A stretch of DNA of 64,000 nucleotides, taken from Saprolegnia diclina VS20 (Eukaryota > Oomycota > Saprolegniomycetes > Saprolegniales > Saprolegniaceae). Shown here one piece after another: positions 50,075-60,716 of the stretch (the first letter of the stretch is position 1; every line of letters starts with the position of its first letter). The stretch lies in NCBI RefSeq assembly GCF_000281045.1, contig NW_008246071.1:896208-960207 (forward strand), given 5' to 3'. The notes under the pieces are model-generated. The model saw only the letters and a program-made list of their open reading frames with translations. It was not told the DNA's origin and did not search any database. The translations under genes and the position numbers were made by a program.

Positions 50075-52233
50075 CTACAAGTTGGACTTGCCGACGTAAA
50101 TGACGTTGCGCGAGAGACAGAGCTCGACCATTTCGAGGAGCGCGGCCTCGAGCGCGCGCTTGAACGCAGCCGCCGACGTCGTTGCCTCGTTGTTGTAGCA
50201 CGTGATGCTAAAGTTGATGCGGTCGGGCTGGAGCGCGTAGCAGATGCCATAGCCGTCGTCGTACATGGCCGAGAAGCCGCCCCAGATCGGACTCGCGCCC
50301 GCGCCGCCGCTGATGTTGGACGTCGAGATGCGGTACCGCTTCGAGAGCTCGTATGCCTTGTCGGAAAAGAGCGACGGGCGCGGCGTGATGCCCGACATCT
50401 CCGACACGATTTGAAGGCCCATCAAATGGCGGTCCACACCTGCTCGCATGCTTCAGTCCCATCCTTCGGACACAGCAAGTCTCTCTACCTTGTCCGAGCA
50501 GACTGTTCTTGATGACTTCGCCGTGGCGCTGGATCGCGGTCTGGAGGGCGTCCCACTTTTCAGAGTTCTACATGCACGACATGAGTCTCTCGACACGTCG
50601 CAACTCGCAGCGTACGTCAGTGGACGTGCACATGGTCTTGCAAAACGCGAGCGACTCGTTCGTGAGCGACCGGACCGTCTCGGTGCGTCCGTGGTAGAAG
50701 AGGCGCGTGTGCGCCGTCTCGTACACGGCCGGAAGGAACTTGAACGTCTTGTAGTAGGCAAGCTGGATCGCTTGCTGCACGAAAAAGTCGGGTGAGAGCT
50801 TGTAGCGCTTCAGAAAGGCGTGGCCATAGTGCTGGAAGAGCATCGTCGAGATGTCGCTTGCCTACAGCGGACCAAATGACATTGTGTGAGAGTCGAGCCA
50901 ATGTACCTGGATGAGCTTGCTCACGGCCGCGGACGCGCATTCGATCGCCGTCATCGCATTGTTGTCGATCTTCCAGTGCAAGCGGCGCGGCTTGTGCGTC
51001 GGCGGTGCAATCTTGGAGTGCTCGAGGAACTTGGTCTTGAAGTTTTCGTTGACATACTTGATGCAGTAGTCAAACACACGGACGACGACGAGCGCGTCCG
51101 CCCACGCGTGCTGCCCGTTGATGCCCGTGCGGCCGTTCTCGTGCACGACGAGGTTCACGGGCTTGTCGTACCAGCGGTTGCGGCCGTCGCCGAGGAGGCA
51201 GTTGCGCGCAATCTACACCATATTAGCGCAATGACACACGAGTAGTTGGATGCGTACGTCTTCGCTCGTGGCCGGCGACGATTCATCGAGCGCAATGACC
51301 AAGATGGCCTTCTCGATGATCTCAAACGACGCTTGGTTGCACGGATCGAGCTCCACCAAGTAGGTGCGAGCCTAGTCGAGGCGATGAAAACTCCTCTTCG
51401 TGGACGACGTCGCGTCCATACCTTGGCCCAGTTGGTGCGGTTCTCGGACGTCAACACGCTCACCGGCGGGTAGCGCTCGAGGTCAAAGAGACCCGTGGCT
51501 TCGGCGCGAATGGCTTCGAATTGGCTACAAAGCAATAGGGTTCAGCGGACTTGCATGCAAGAGAGCGTGTACGTACTTGACGAGCTCGGCCAGCGGCAGC
51601 GTATCGCCCTTGTCGTCCATGACGTCCATGGCCCAGATGCAGTTGTTGCGGAGGACCACAATGTGCTTCTGCGTGTGGTCGTACACGCGGATCTCGTCGC
51701 AGTCTTCGTCGGGAATCACGCACGAGTTGAAGAGGCGCGTGTACTGGTGCATGCACAACTTCTTGCCCATCATTTTTTCGGCCGGAATCTTCTCCCTAAG
51801 CGAGCATGAGCCTCCGCGTATAGCATCGTTAAAATACTTACGCGAGGATGTCCTTGCGGTACTTCATGAGTGCGACCGTGAAGATCGCGGCCGACTCGCA
51901 CTGGCTCATATCGCGCGGGCCCCAGTTGCCGGGCAGCACACCGTACCAGTTGATGTTGATCGCGGACGGGTACCGCGGCTGCATGTAGGCAAACGTCTCC
52001 CACCACTCTTCGAGCCAATTCTTCTCCGAGGCCGCGCGCTCTTCCAGGAGCGCATGGAGGCTCGGGCCGACGCCATGGAGGAAGTCGTGGCACACGGCCT
52101 TCGTGTGCTCGAGCTCGGCGGGCGTGAGCAGCGGCTCGCAGCTCTTGACGTAGGCCTCGAGGGTCTGCTCGAGGGCGGGCAGCGGCAGTGGCGGCAGCGC
52201 GTCCTGGTGGCCGTACGTCGTCTCTGTGGTCAT
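50075..52233 (-). CDS. Carnitine O-acyltransferase
   Basis: Eight exons (52233-51842, 51795-51577, 51524-51422, 51371-51258, 51212-50907, 50861-50616, 50567-50489, 50439-50075) join to 607 residues, the usual length for carnitine acetyl- or octanoyltransferases. LPPLPLPALEQTL opens the chain as in the family. GQHAWADA carries the catalytic His (about residue 311; families usually have EHSWADA). GKG-like LGQGVDRHLMGL, STSN, and GGFSAMYDDGYGICYAL match the CoA- and carnitine-binding C-terminus. The enzyme exchanges acyl groups between CoA and carnitine in mitochondria or peroxisomes. No targeting peptide is obvious at the start MTTETTYGHQ; the C-terminal SNL is not a clear peroxisomal signal, so location is open. 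Confidence 0.9.
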
Positions 52234-54594
52234 CTCTCGGTCGCTGTTTGCGTTCTGGCCCGGAACTTCAAGCTCAACGTCTTGGGTGGCCCGATATGCG
52301 ACTTTGACTACGTATATACAAAATGCAAGAGAACATTAAACATTTGCATTTTATGAGGCAAAGATCGCTCCAAGTCGAAAGATTTCGAGGGTGACGTTTG
52401 TCGAGTCAACATCCAGGCGACCACACACTCGCGTTGGCCGCCACCCGCAATGACACCGACGTCATAGCATGGACCATGTACTAACTAGGATGCAGGCGGC
52501 GGGGTGCTTAGTAGGAAGTCGAGCGGACTCAAGTTGCCCGAGCATTGGCTCCATGGACTCAAAACGCCCGTGGTGTCGCGACGCTGTTTAAAACAAGCGG
52601 GGAAAGGCGTCAGTTTTCGACCTTGAAGTGACATGCCAGCGCTGTCGTGTCATCGGTGCATTGCGATCGTTTTGCCGCAAGGTTGCTTTCTTCTTCAAGC
52701 AGGGGCTGTGTGGAAGGATTTGAAATCGTGCACGATGTCTCGAGCAGCAAGGTGCTTGGCCATGCAGCGTCGTATGACTACATCGTAGTGGCTGGCCTGT
52801 CGTCGTGGTAGCGATGTCTGCGTATTTGTGCAGCCAATCTTGTTGGCGGACGAGCATCCAGGAAACGTAAACCACCGAGCCCCCGCTGTCGACGTGACAT
52901 CTCGACGGTCCGTGACGCAATGGTTGGTTGCAGCAAAGCACGCACTTCACGAGTCCCGCCGCAGTACATTCGCCGCAGTCCAGGACGAGTCTGTGCTAGT
53001 GCAGTAGCATCGGATCGGGTACCAGTACGAGCCGTAAACTGGCAGTGCTTGCTCATGTTAAGCTCGGCTTGTGTGTGCGCGCCTGGTTGGATCCTGGCAT
53101 GCTCAAGGACGTCTTCGTTCACCCGCTCCGTGTACCTACGTTGTTGATCAAGGAATGGCGCGAGGCCGTCGTTGCCATCAGTGTTGCAGTCAAGCCCGCT
53201 ATCGTCGGCACCCACCGGGCGCAGCGGCTGCTTCATGCCGCTCATGTTGGTATGGTCGGATCGAATCTGGTTGCGACCGTCGAAGTCTGGAGTTTGAATA
53301 TAGAACGATACGTTGCATGCGTCCGGGTGTGGCCTCGTCGTACCTCGACGATCTCGCTGCTCTTGGTCGCATCAACGTGCTCGTTCTTGGCGCGAAGCTC
53401 ACATCGATCTACCCAACGACGTAGCTGGACGCGCTGGGACTGGTATCGAAGCGGCGTTGGAGCTTGCGAGCTTAAATTACCTGTCTGCTTGCAACGCCGG
53501 TACAGGGGCGTCGGACGCGCGGAATTCGAATGAAAACCTCCTTCGTGCTCGGCAGGCGTCACACCGTGTGCAGAAACATGCATGACATTCACAGCTACAC
53601 CAACAACCCGCTCCGTAGCGTGTACTTGAAGCATCGATTCTACGACCACTACATGACTCGCTACACCCCGCTGACTCCAACGGCGGTAGCAGACCTCCCG
53701 TGGACGTTGTACCCTGTTGTCGTTGGTGTCATCTGGTGATAGAATTCAGTTTCGCCCAGCATGTCCGACCTGCGCCTGCGTCCCAAGCGTTGATGACGCC
53801 TGTGATGGTCGTGAATCAACATTGCGACGCTTTTCAACGCGCAAAACCAAGCTGCATCCATTTGGTTGCTGCGTAGTTGCTCGTATCCCTGCACGGAGCT
53901 CGTCCGGTTATCGATCACGCAGAGCAAAGAGCAGCGTTCGTACTCTGCAGCGTCTTTGCGCGCGGTTCAAAGCGACGACGTCCAAGAGTTAAGGTGGCGC
54001 CGTAATGTTGGTTTGAGTGTTGTGTTTGCATTCGCGCCATTTTTTCATTTCTCACCTCGTTTCGCACACACGACGCGTCGCGGTGTTTCACACTATCAAG
54101 TCTCTTGCGCTTTGTAGCAACTCAGACATTCAGTTGTGTGAAAAACACGTTGGCGCTGAAACCGTTTCACGTATACAAACTACAAGTCATAAACCGTTAC
54201 GGCCCTCACGCACCTTACCAGACCGCGTGACCAACCAACGGCGTTTCTTGAATGCAGCTGATCTTACCTGCCTGGTTTATTGTATGACTTGTATTTAGTA
54301 TACTTAGAGCAGATATATTCATTATAATACAGCGGCTACTGCTCGAATTCTTTTGACTGGCAAATTCGACCAATCAGGAACGCGCGTGATGGCAGTAGGG
54401 CTAGGGTTTCAAAGTGACTTGGCGTTTGTAGGAAGTGAGGGGGCACGTGGCCGGGGGCTGATTTCGTAATCGTGCTTACTAATCATTTGCTTGGCTCGGG
54501 CGCAGGCAGCGAGCGCGACGGACCTCGGCGGCAAAACGGTATCCTAGACCTCGTGGTGCATGCATCGCTGACGCTCCGTGTAGAACTCTCGACG
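52234..54594. other. Long intergenic stretch with gene relics
   Basis: About 2.4 kb without an intact gene. Two segments resemble parts of DUF829/TMEM53 proteins (listed separately). Several open frames up to 162 codons here have no family feature. Confidence 0.45.
52740..53725. pseudogene. Possible DUF829/TMEM53-like fragments on opposite strands
   Basis: On the minus strand (about 52750-52890) VVYVSWMLVRQQDWLHKYAD resembles the N-terminal core of DUF829 (TMEM53) proteins, and its continuation DVVIRRCMAKHLAARDIV is in another frame. On the plus strand (53581-53712) YLKHRFYDHYMTRYTPLTP with LPWTLY resembles the C-terminal half of the same family. No full gene can be built, and the pieces face opposite ways. 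I call these decayed or rearranged fragments with low confidence. Confidence 0.3.
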
Positions 54595-56100
54595 ATGGAC
54601 CCGTACAACAACTACCCCAACAACGGCAATCAAGGCCACCCGAACATGAACCACAGCCGCATGCCCCACAACATGCAAGGCATGCCCATGGGCATGCCCA
54701 TGATGCCCGACCTTGGCATGGGCTTTGACGGATCGTACATGCAGGGCCCCGGCGGCTACGGCTTGCCTCCGATGCAACCACCTCCGATGGCAACTGCCTT
54801 AACGCCGATGTCGACCACGTCCAGCCAGCCCAGCGCGGCCGCGTCGTCCACCACCTCGAAGGCCAAGAAGCCATCGGCTGCTGCGTCGCGCAAGCGCAAG
54901 GCGCCGCCGAGCGATACGCAGTCCAACCCGGATGTACCCGATAGCCCGTCGTCGGCTACGGGTGGCGGCGGTGGTGCTGCCGATAACGAAGAGAGCCGCA
55001 AGGCGCGTCGCCGTGAGCAAATCGCCAAGGCCGCGCGCAAGCACCGCCAACGCCAAAAGGACGAGCTCGTCGCACTGCGCGAGAAGGTCAAGGACTTGAA
55101 GGAGCAGATCGAAGTGCTCCAGAGCTCGGAGCCATCCGAGCACGACACGGAGACGGGCTGGAAGCAGGAAGCCGAGCAACACGCCGAGATCCGCGCGCGT
55201 GTCGACCAAGAAAACGAGTTTCTGCGCAAAACGCTCATGGAGCAAATGAAGTTTATCCAGCGGCTCCAAGACTACTTTACCAAGCAGCCGCTCCTCAACG
55301 CGCCGTCGCTCAACAAGATGCTCACGACCGCGCCGTCGTCGAGCGCACCGGCGCCGTCGCCCGCGCTCATGCCGCCGCCGTCCATGCCATCGTCATTTTT
55401 CCAGCTCCCGACCGTCTCGTTCCGCGACTCGCTTATGAAGGTGGCCGACGACGCAATCCAGGCCGCCATGTCGTCGGTGCAGCACGGCGAACAGCTCTTC
55501 AAGCAGCCCAAGGTTGCCAACATGAGCTACCTCGGCGTGACGGTCCAGTACGAGATGGCGAAGGACAGCATCCAGATCTTCCTCCGCCACGTGCTGCCGA
55601 ACGTCAACTACATGGACGCAAGCTCGCGCGTCTGGGACCTCCTCACGTCCAAGACGTTCAACGAAGAGTTTCCGTTTATGGAGTCGTATGAAGTGCTCGA
55701 CGCGATCGACAACGACACCAAGTACGTGCGCGCGCTCCTCAACCTCGCGCTCCCGAACGCCGACGCCCACGGCACGGGCAAGATCAAGACGGAGCGTCTC
55801 CATGCAGTCAAGCGCCGCGTCGTCGCCAACGCCGTGTACATGGCCGCGCGCTCGGTCAATGACGACCCGAGCTGGCCGCAGACGCCGGCGTACATTCGTC
55901 GCAACCAAAACCTCGGCATTGTGTTGCGCGAGTGCATGGACGACGGTCGCCGCGCCGCCGAAGTGCTCTGGTGCATGAAGGTGACGCTGGATGAGCACAC
56001 AGACACGTCGATCACGGCCAACACGCCCGACACCATCCTCCGCAACCTCTTTGAAGTCACGCCGCCCTTCTTCAAGTCGCTCTTGGACCGCGTCCAGTAG
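54595..56100 (+). CDS. bZIP transcription factor with unusual basic region
   Basis: A 501-residue single-exon protein. The N-terminus is rich in Met, Pro, Asn and Gly (MPMGMPMMPDLGMGF), as in activation regions. The basic region REQIAKAARKHRQRQKDEL and a leucine zipper (LREKVKDLKEQIEVL) lie near residues 140-190. In standard bZIP proteins the basic region reads NxxAAxxSR; here Ile stands at the Asn position and His at the Ser/Cys position while the Arg is kept. Oomycetes are known to have bZIPs with replaced Asn. The C-terminal 250 residues form a well-structured domain (GVTVQYEMAKDSIQIFLRHV, FMESYEVLDAIDNDTKYVR) that I do not recognise. It should act in the nucleus. The ATG at 54595 (MDPYNNYPNNG) is used; the frame is open 41 codons further upstream. 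Confidence 0.85.
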   Translation: MDPYNNYPNNGNQGHPNMNHSRMPHNMQGMPMGMPMMPDLGMGFDGSYMQGPGGYGLPPMQPPPMATALTPMSTTSSQPSAAASSTTSKAKKPSAAASRKRKAPPSDTQSNPDVPDSPSSATGGGGGAADNEESRKARRREQIAKAARKHRQRQKDELVALREKVKDLKEQIEVLQSSEPSEHDTETGWKQEAEQHAEIRARVDQENEFLRKTLMEQMKFIQRLQDYFTKQPLLNAPSLNKMLTTAPSSSAPAPSPALMPPPSMPSSFFQLPTVSFRDSLMKVADDAIQAAMSSVQHGEQLFKQPKVANMSYLGVTVQYEMAKDSIQIFLRHVLPNVNYMDASSRVWDLLTSKTFNEEFPFMESYEVLDAIDNDTKYVRALLNLALPNADAHGTGKIKTERLHAVKRRVVANAVYMAARSVNDDPSWPQTPAYIRRNQNLGIVLRECMDDGRRAAEVLWCMKVTLDEHTDTSITANTPDTILRNLFEVTPPFFKSLLDRVQ

Positions 56101-56922
56101 TAGTGTCGTCGTATGTGATAGCGTAGGAAGTAATAGTGTCTTGCTTTGAACAGTGTACATAATTTGGATCACGATGTGGTCGTTGTGTTGAGGAGCACGA
56201 TCGCATGGCTTGTACAACTGAAAGCATGACGTGGCAGCACGAAACGAGGATTCGGCGACATGGTAACCTGCACGATCCAGTTGGCAACGATGTCAAACCA
56301 ATCTGGCGGTTTAAGGTACTACAAGCACAAGGTAGTAGGCACTAAAGTGTGGAGCATTTATACAATGATTGTACAAGTCAGGACGAGCTTGAACGGGTAA
56401 GCTCTTGGTTGCAGACTGCAACTGAGAGCTTCCTCTGTAGACTGCAAGTTGCAGTCTGCAGCCGAAACAACATTCTTACAAACAGTGGCAAATGTCGGTA
56501 CAATAGCGACCATCCTTCTCCAGCAATAGTGAATCTCGGCGTCGCCAGCGTCGTTGATGTTGTTGATTGTGAAGATTGGGGAGGCGAAATGCATGGTTGT
56601 CGCTGCCTGCCGACGGGCGATATCACACGTGTAAAACACGTTATACTCACACGACTAGACGCATTCCACGGAAGAGAACGCTTTCAGCACCGTTCCGAGG
56701 TAGTTGAAGAGCCATGGCCAATGATGAGCGTGCGCTGGGGCCTTGGAGACGGCATACAATGTTCCACGTCGAACGGGAATGCCACGTTGACGAACAAGTT
56801 TGCCTTTGTGGTAATTACCCACGCCAATAGCATATTTTCTCACGTGAAAAATGTGTGGTATAGACGCCTTCAAGACACGACGTGACCAGCTGAGCAGGAT
56901 TCATACACACGTTTCCGCAGGT
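56101..56922. other. Intergenic with a strong hairpin
   Basis: About 820 bases between the bZIP and esterase genes. A 178-codon open frame (56349-56885) exists, but it runs through the inverted repeat and has no family feature, so I do not call it a gene. Confidence 0.5.
56410..56460. repeat. 14-bp perfect inverted repeat (hairpin)
   Basis: TGCAGACTGCAACT (56410-56423) is the exact reverse complement of 56447-56460, with a 23-base loop. It may fold in RNA; the role is unknown. Confidence 0.7.
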
Positions 56923-57853
56923 ATGGCGGAGCTGGAGCTGCGCCGCAAGGACAAGGAAGCTTCACTCTTGCCAGCACAGCGGCTTGGCTGGCGTCGCTGC
57001 CTCATTGCAGGTATGTAGCGTCTTGACCCCCTCCATTCACCTCTATTGCCCAACGTTTGTAGCCTGCCTCGTCCTCGCTGGCGCCGCAATCGGTGCCGCA
57101 GCCGGTGCAGCTGTGTCTGCCGGCCTCGCCACGCCACTGCCTTCGAAGGTCGAGGAAGCTACAATGGCACCACTGCCCAAGCCCAAGCCTTTGCTCCTCA
57201 TGATTGGCGACTCGATCACGCAGCAAGCATCCACCGTGAGCCTCCACGGCTTTCAAGCGCTGCTCGCCGAGGACTACATTCGTCGCGCGGATGTCATCAA
57301 CCGCGGTCGGGGAGGTTGGACAACGCGGTATGTGCAATGTCGTCCAATCCTGATGTCAAGCAACGTGAGTAGGAACTACTTGCCCACTGTCCCAGCGATG
57401 GTACAGGAGTGGGCTGCCCGACCGCCGAGCCTCGTGATCCTCGAGCTCGGTACAAACGACGCCACCCGACCGAATGCCACAGACCAGTATGTCCCGCCCG
57501 GCGAGTACAAGGCAAATCTCGAGGGCATCGTACAGGGCTTTGTCGACGCATTTCCAGCAACCAAGTTTCTCTTCTTGACGCCGGCCGTCTCGGACGACGA
57601 CATGTTTGCCCATCAAGCCCATCTGAATGCGCGGGCGGGTGCATATGCGAGCCTTTGCATGGAGGTAGCTGGTCGCCTGCACTTTCCCGTCGTCGATCTC
57701 TGGACACTGCTCCAGGGCAAACAGAAGGAGGTGCTGTCCGACGGTCTGCATCTTAACGTTCTCGGCAACGAGTTTGTTCACAACCAGATCATGGCTGCGA
57801 TTGCAAGCTCGTATCCGGAGCTCACGCCAAGTGCGCTGCCAGTGCAGCTGTAG
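56923..57853 (+). CDS. SGNH/GDSL esterase with N-terminal membrane anchor
   Basis: Three exons (56923-57010, 57063-57327, 57373-57853) join to 277 residues. A short cytoplasmic start (MAELELRRKDKE) is followed by a hydrophobic segment (CLIAACLVLAGAAIGAAAG) that should anchor or export the protein. The catalytic blocks are GDSIT (nucleophile Ser), NRGRGGW, LELGTND (block III) and SDGLHLN (Asp and His of block V). The layout fits the isoamyl acetate-hydrolysing esterase (IAH1) group. The second intron is 45 nt and in frame without a stop, so an unspliced reading would insert 15 residues (YVQCRPILMSSNVSR) after TT, next to the active-site block. The homologous family spacing favours splicing. 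Confidence 0.83.
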
Positions 57854-58607
57854 CACATTCTCGACGTATACCTTGCCGGCCCCATCGGTACCGTTTTAGA
57901 GTTAGCATCAAAGGAGTGCTAGTACACGTACCGCCAGCCGCAGCGGCCAACTTGCTACCGGTAGCGGAAGCCACGGTTAATTTTTTGCACACCAGTTGTG
58001 ATGGCAAGCTCGTACTTACCTGCGTCTCGAGGGATTGCTGCATTGTCATTGTTGAAGTGGGTCGATTATAACGCTAGTCACGTAGATCTACACGAAATAA
58101 AAAATTGTCCGACTTTTTGTTGTTCAGTACTAGTACGCTCGGTTGTCGAACTTGATCCAGGCACGCTGAGGCAGGAGCGCGATCCGCGGGACAAGGTGCT
58201 GGCGCGGCCACTCGTGTTGGGCGAGGAGCCGGAGAAGACAACGAAGAGCCGGCTGCACAGGGTTTTGAACGAGGCTGTGGTGCAAGTGCAGTTGCACGCG
58301 CCACCTTGACAGCAATCGTCCATGGCGCGGTTACTTGGACAAACCGTGCTAGCCGCATGCGTCTCTTCCGTCTGTTGTACGAAGGTCAATCGCGCACACT
58401 ACGTGCGGTTGTCATGTGCTGTCATGTGCCATTGGCCGTCGGAAAACCGTGGTGCTGCCGAAGTCGCGATCCAAGATCTTATGCCCACGTGGCAAGCGCT
58501 GCGTGTCTTATCCGGAGAAGAATCCCGAACGCGCGAGAGGGCGAATCCGGTTAAGGTGGGTGTCAACCGGATTGATCCCCCTGGTGCAAAGTTTGTATCC
58601 AAGAAAT
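57854..58607. other. Intergenic
   Basis: About 750 bases upstream of the Rpt2 gene, including a TTATCCGGA half-site at 58508. A minus-strand frame from 58323 with a Cys-rich start (MDDCCQGGACNCTCTT) is not convincing enough to call. Confidence 0.5.
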
Positions 58608-60030
58608 ATGGGGCAGGGACAGAGCGGGCTCCCGGGCAACAAGAAGCCCGAGAAGAAGGACGAAGCGCCCAAGCGCAAGAAGTTCGAGCCCCGCGGGGGC
58701 GCCATGACCCGCAAGCGCAAGAAGAAGAAGGGCCCCTCGGTCGCGACGCGGATCCCCGCGGTCTTCCCGACCGCCAAGTGCAAGCTGCGCCTCCTCAAGC
58801 TCGAGCGCATCAAGGACTTCCTCTTGATGGAAGAAGAGTTCATCAAGAACCAAGAGGTCATGAAGCCCAAGCAAGAGAAAGACGAGGAGGAGCGTTCCAA
58901 GGTCGACGACCTCCGTGGCACGCCCATGGGCGTCGGGACCCTCGAAGAGATGATTGACGACAACCACGCGATCGTGTCTTCGAGCGTCGGCCCCGAGTAC
59001 TACGTCAGCGTCATGTCGTTCGTCAACCAAGACATGCTCGAGGCGGGCTGCTCGGTCCTGCTCCACAACAAGGTCATGGCGGTCGTTGGTATCCTCTCGA
59101 ACGACACGGACCCGATGGTCAGCGTCATGAAGGTCGACAAGGCGCCGCTCGAGTCATACGCCGACATTGGTGGCCTCGACCAGCAAATCCAAGAGATCAA
59201 GGAAGCCGTCGAACTACCGCTCACACATCCCGAGCTTTACGAGGGCATTGGCATCAAGCCGCCGAAAGGCGTCATCCTCTACGGTGAGCCCGGTACGGGC
59301 AAGACGCTTCTCGCCAAGGCCGTCGCCAACCAGACGTCAGCGACCTTCTTGCGTGTCGTGGGCTCGGAGCTCATCCAAAAGTACCTCGGTGATGGCCCGA
59401 AGCTCGTGCGGGAGATGTTCCGCGTCGCCGATGACCACGCGCCGTCGATCGTGTTCATCGACGAAATCGACGCTGTCGGTAGCAAGCGCTACGACTCAAG
59501 CAGCGGCGGTACCCGTGAAATTCAGCGTACGATGCTTGAGCTCCTCAACCAGCTCGATGGTTTCGATGAACGTGGCGACGTCAAGGTAGACCGCATTCTT
59601 GCACCCTCGTCGGCTTGTCTCATGCGTCGACTAGGTGATCATGGCGACGAACGCCATCGAGAGCCTGGATCCGGCTTTGATTCGACCAGGTCGTATCGAT
59701 CGCAAGGTACCCGATATCCTATTGCTGCGTTTTCCACACTGAGCTTCTCGTCTCTAGATTGAGTTCCCGCTCCCGGATGTCAAGACGAAGCGCCGCATTT
59801 TTGCGATTCACACGAGCCGTATGAGTCTCTCGGACGACGTCGAGCTCGAAGAGTTTGTCATGTCCAAGGACGAGCTCTCGGGTGCTGACATCAAGGCCGT
59901 GTGCACGGAAGCCGGCCTCTTGGCGCTTCGCGAACGCCGCATGCGCGTGACGCAAACCGACTTTCGCAAGGCCAAGGAAAAGGCTCTGTACAAGAAGAAG
60001 GCCAACATCCCCGAAGGTCTCTACTTGTAA
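58608..60030 (+). CDS. RPT2: 26S proteasome regulatory ATPase Rpt2 (PSMC1)
   Basis: Three exons (58608-59585, 59635-59706, 59758-60030) join to 440 residues, exactly the usual length. It is one of the six AAA+ ATPases that unfold substrates at the base of the 26S proteasome. MGQGQSG at the start is a myristoylation signal as in other Rpt2 proteins. Walker A is [12 protein letters not shown], Walker B is [10 protein letters not shown], the SRH region is IRPGRIDRK, and the C-terminal tail PEGLYL is the Rpt2 form that docks into the core particle. Two usually constant places differ: GGTREIQRT (normally GGEREIQRT) and [10 protein letters not shown] (normally ATNRIE). Introns 49 and 51 nt. Confidence 0.95.
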
Positions 60031-60716
60031 GCAGCTCGGCTGCGTTGCGCGATGCATTGAATGAAATACATGACACCACTATCCATTTTCTTCTTGCTCT
60101 GGTATCTGCTGCTGCCCTTGTTCATCGCTCCTCATGGACGTTCTTTCACATCGATCGCCAAAGCCCGCCACCGCTACAGCAGCGTCGAGAAGCAGTTCCC
60201 ATGTTCCCTTGCCAGACATGCGACGCTAGCCGCGGTCAGCCTGACGTTTTTGGACGCTACCAACAGGTTTCTTCGTGGCATGCGACCAGCAAGCAACCGG
60301 CCACTGCCGCCATGCCACCCGCTTGCAGCCGGACTACAACCACTCTGCACTCGCGCACCCCCAAGCAAGTTCACCAAGTATACTGCAATATGGCGATCCA
60401 GCGCTAAACTCGATGCCATGCGTCCTGCCCGTGTCCATGGCCCATCTTGACACGTGCCAGGTCAGGGCATGCAACCACTGAATCGACGACGCTTGCAAGA
60501 TTGATGCCCATTCGCCGGCGGTACATACTGCCATTAGCCGACTGTACATGCAGGTCTTGCTTGCAGACTGTCATCCTACGCTGGCCCCATGAGCGTCTTT
60601 GCCGCCCATCGCACTCCGCCACTTCGAGGTTCTGGACCGCAAGAACGTGGGCGATCCGGATGTTGTCCGGATAGTTTGTATGGAGGAAGTCCACACAAGT
60701 ACTTTTGCGAGACAGC
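60031..60716. other. Intergenic
   Basis: About 690 bases between Rpt2 and the PheRS gene. A 129-codon frame at 60061 begins with a hydrophobic stretch, but its C-rich remainder has no gene feature, so it is not called. Confidence 0.5.
60653..60674. promoter_or_regulatory. Two CCGGAT half-sites near the PheRS start
   Basis: GATCCGGAT (60653) and TCCGGATAG (60666) lie 43-64 bp upstream of the PheRS beta ATG, like the palindromes seen elsewhere in the window. Confidence 0.3.

Noticed and set aside
53045-53533. A 162-codon plus-strand open frame
   Set aside because: No family feature. The region looks like decayed sequence with short coding-like pieces in several frames.
56349-56885. A 178-codon plus-strand open frame
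   Set aside because: It reads through the perfect hairpin, has no recognisable feature and differs from local codon use.
60061-60450. A possible secreted protein of 129 residues
   Set aside because: The hydrophobic start is followed by low-complexity sequence in what should be the 3' flank of Rpt2. Support is too weak.
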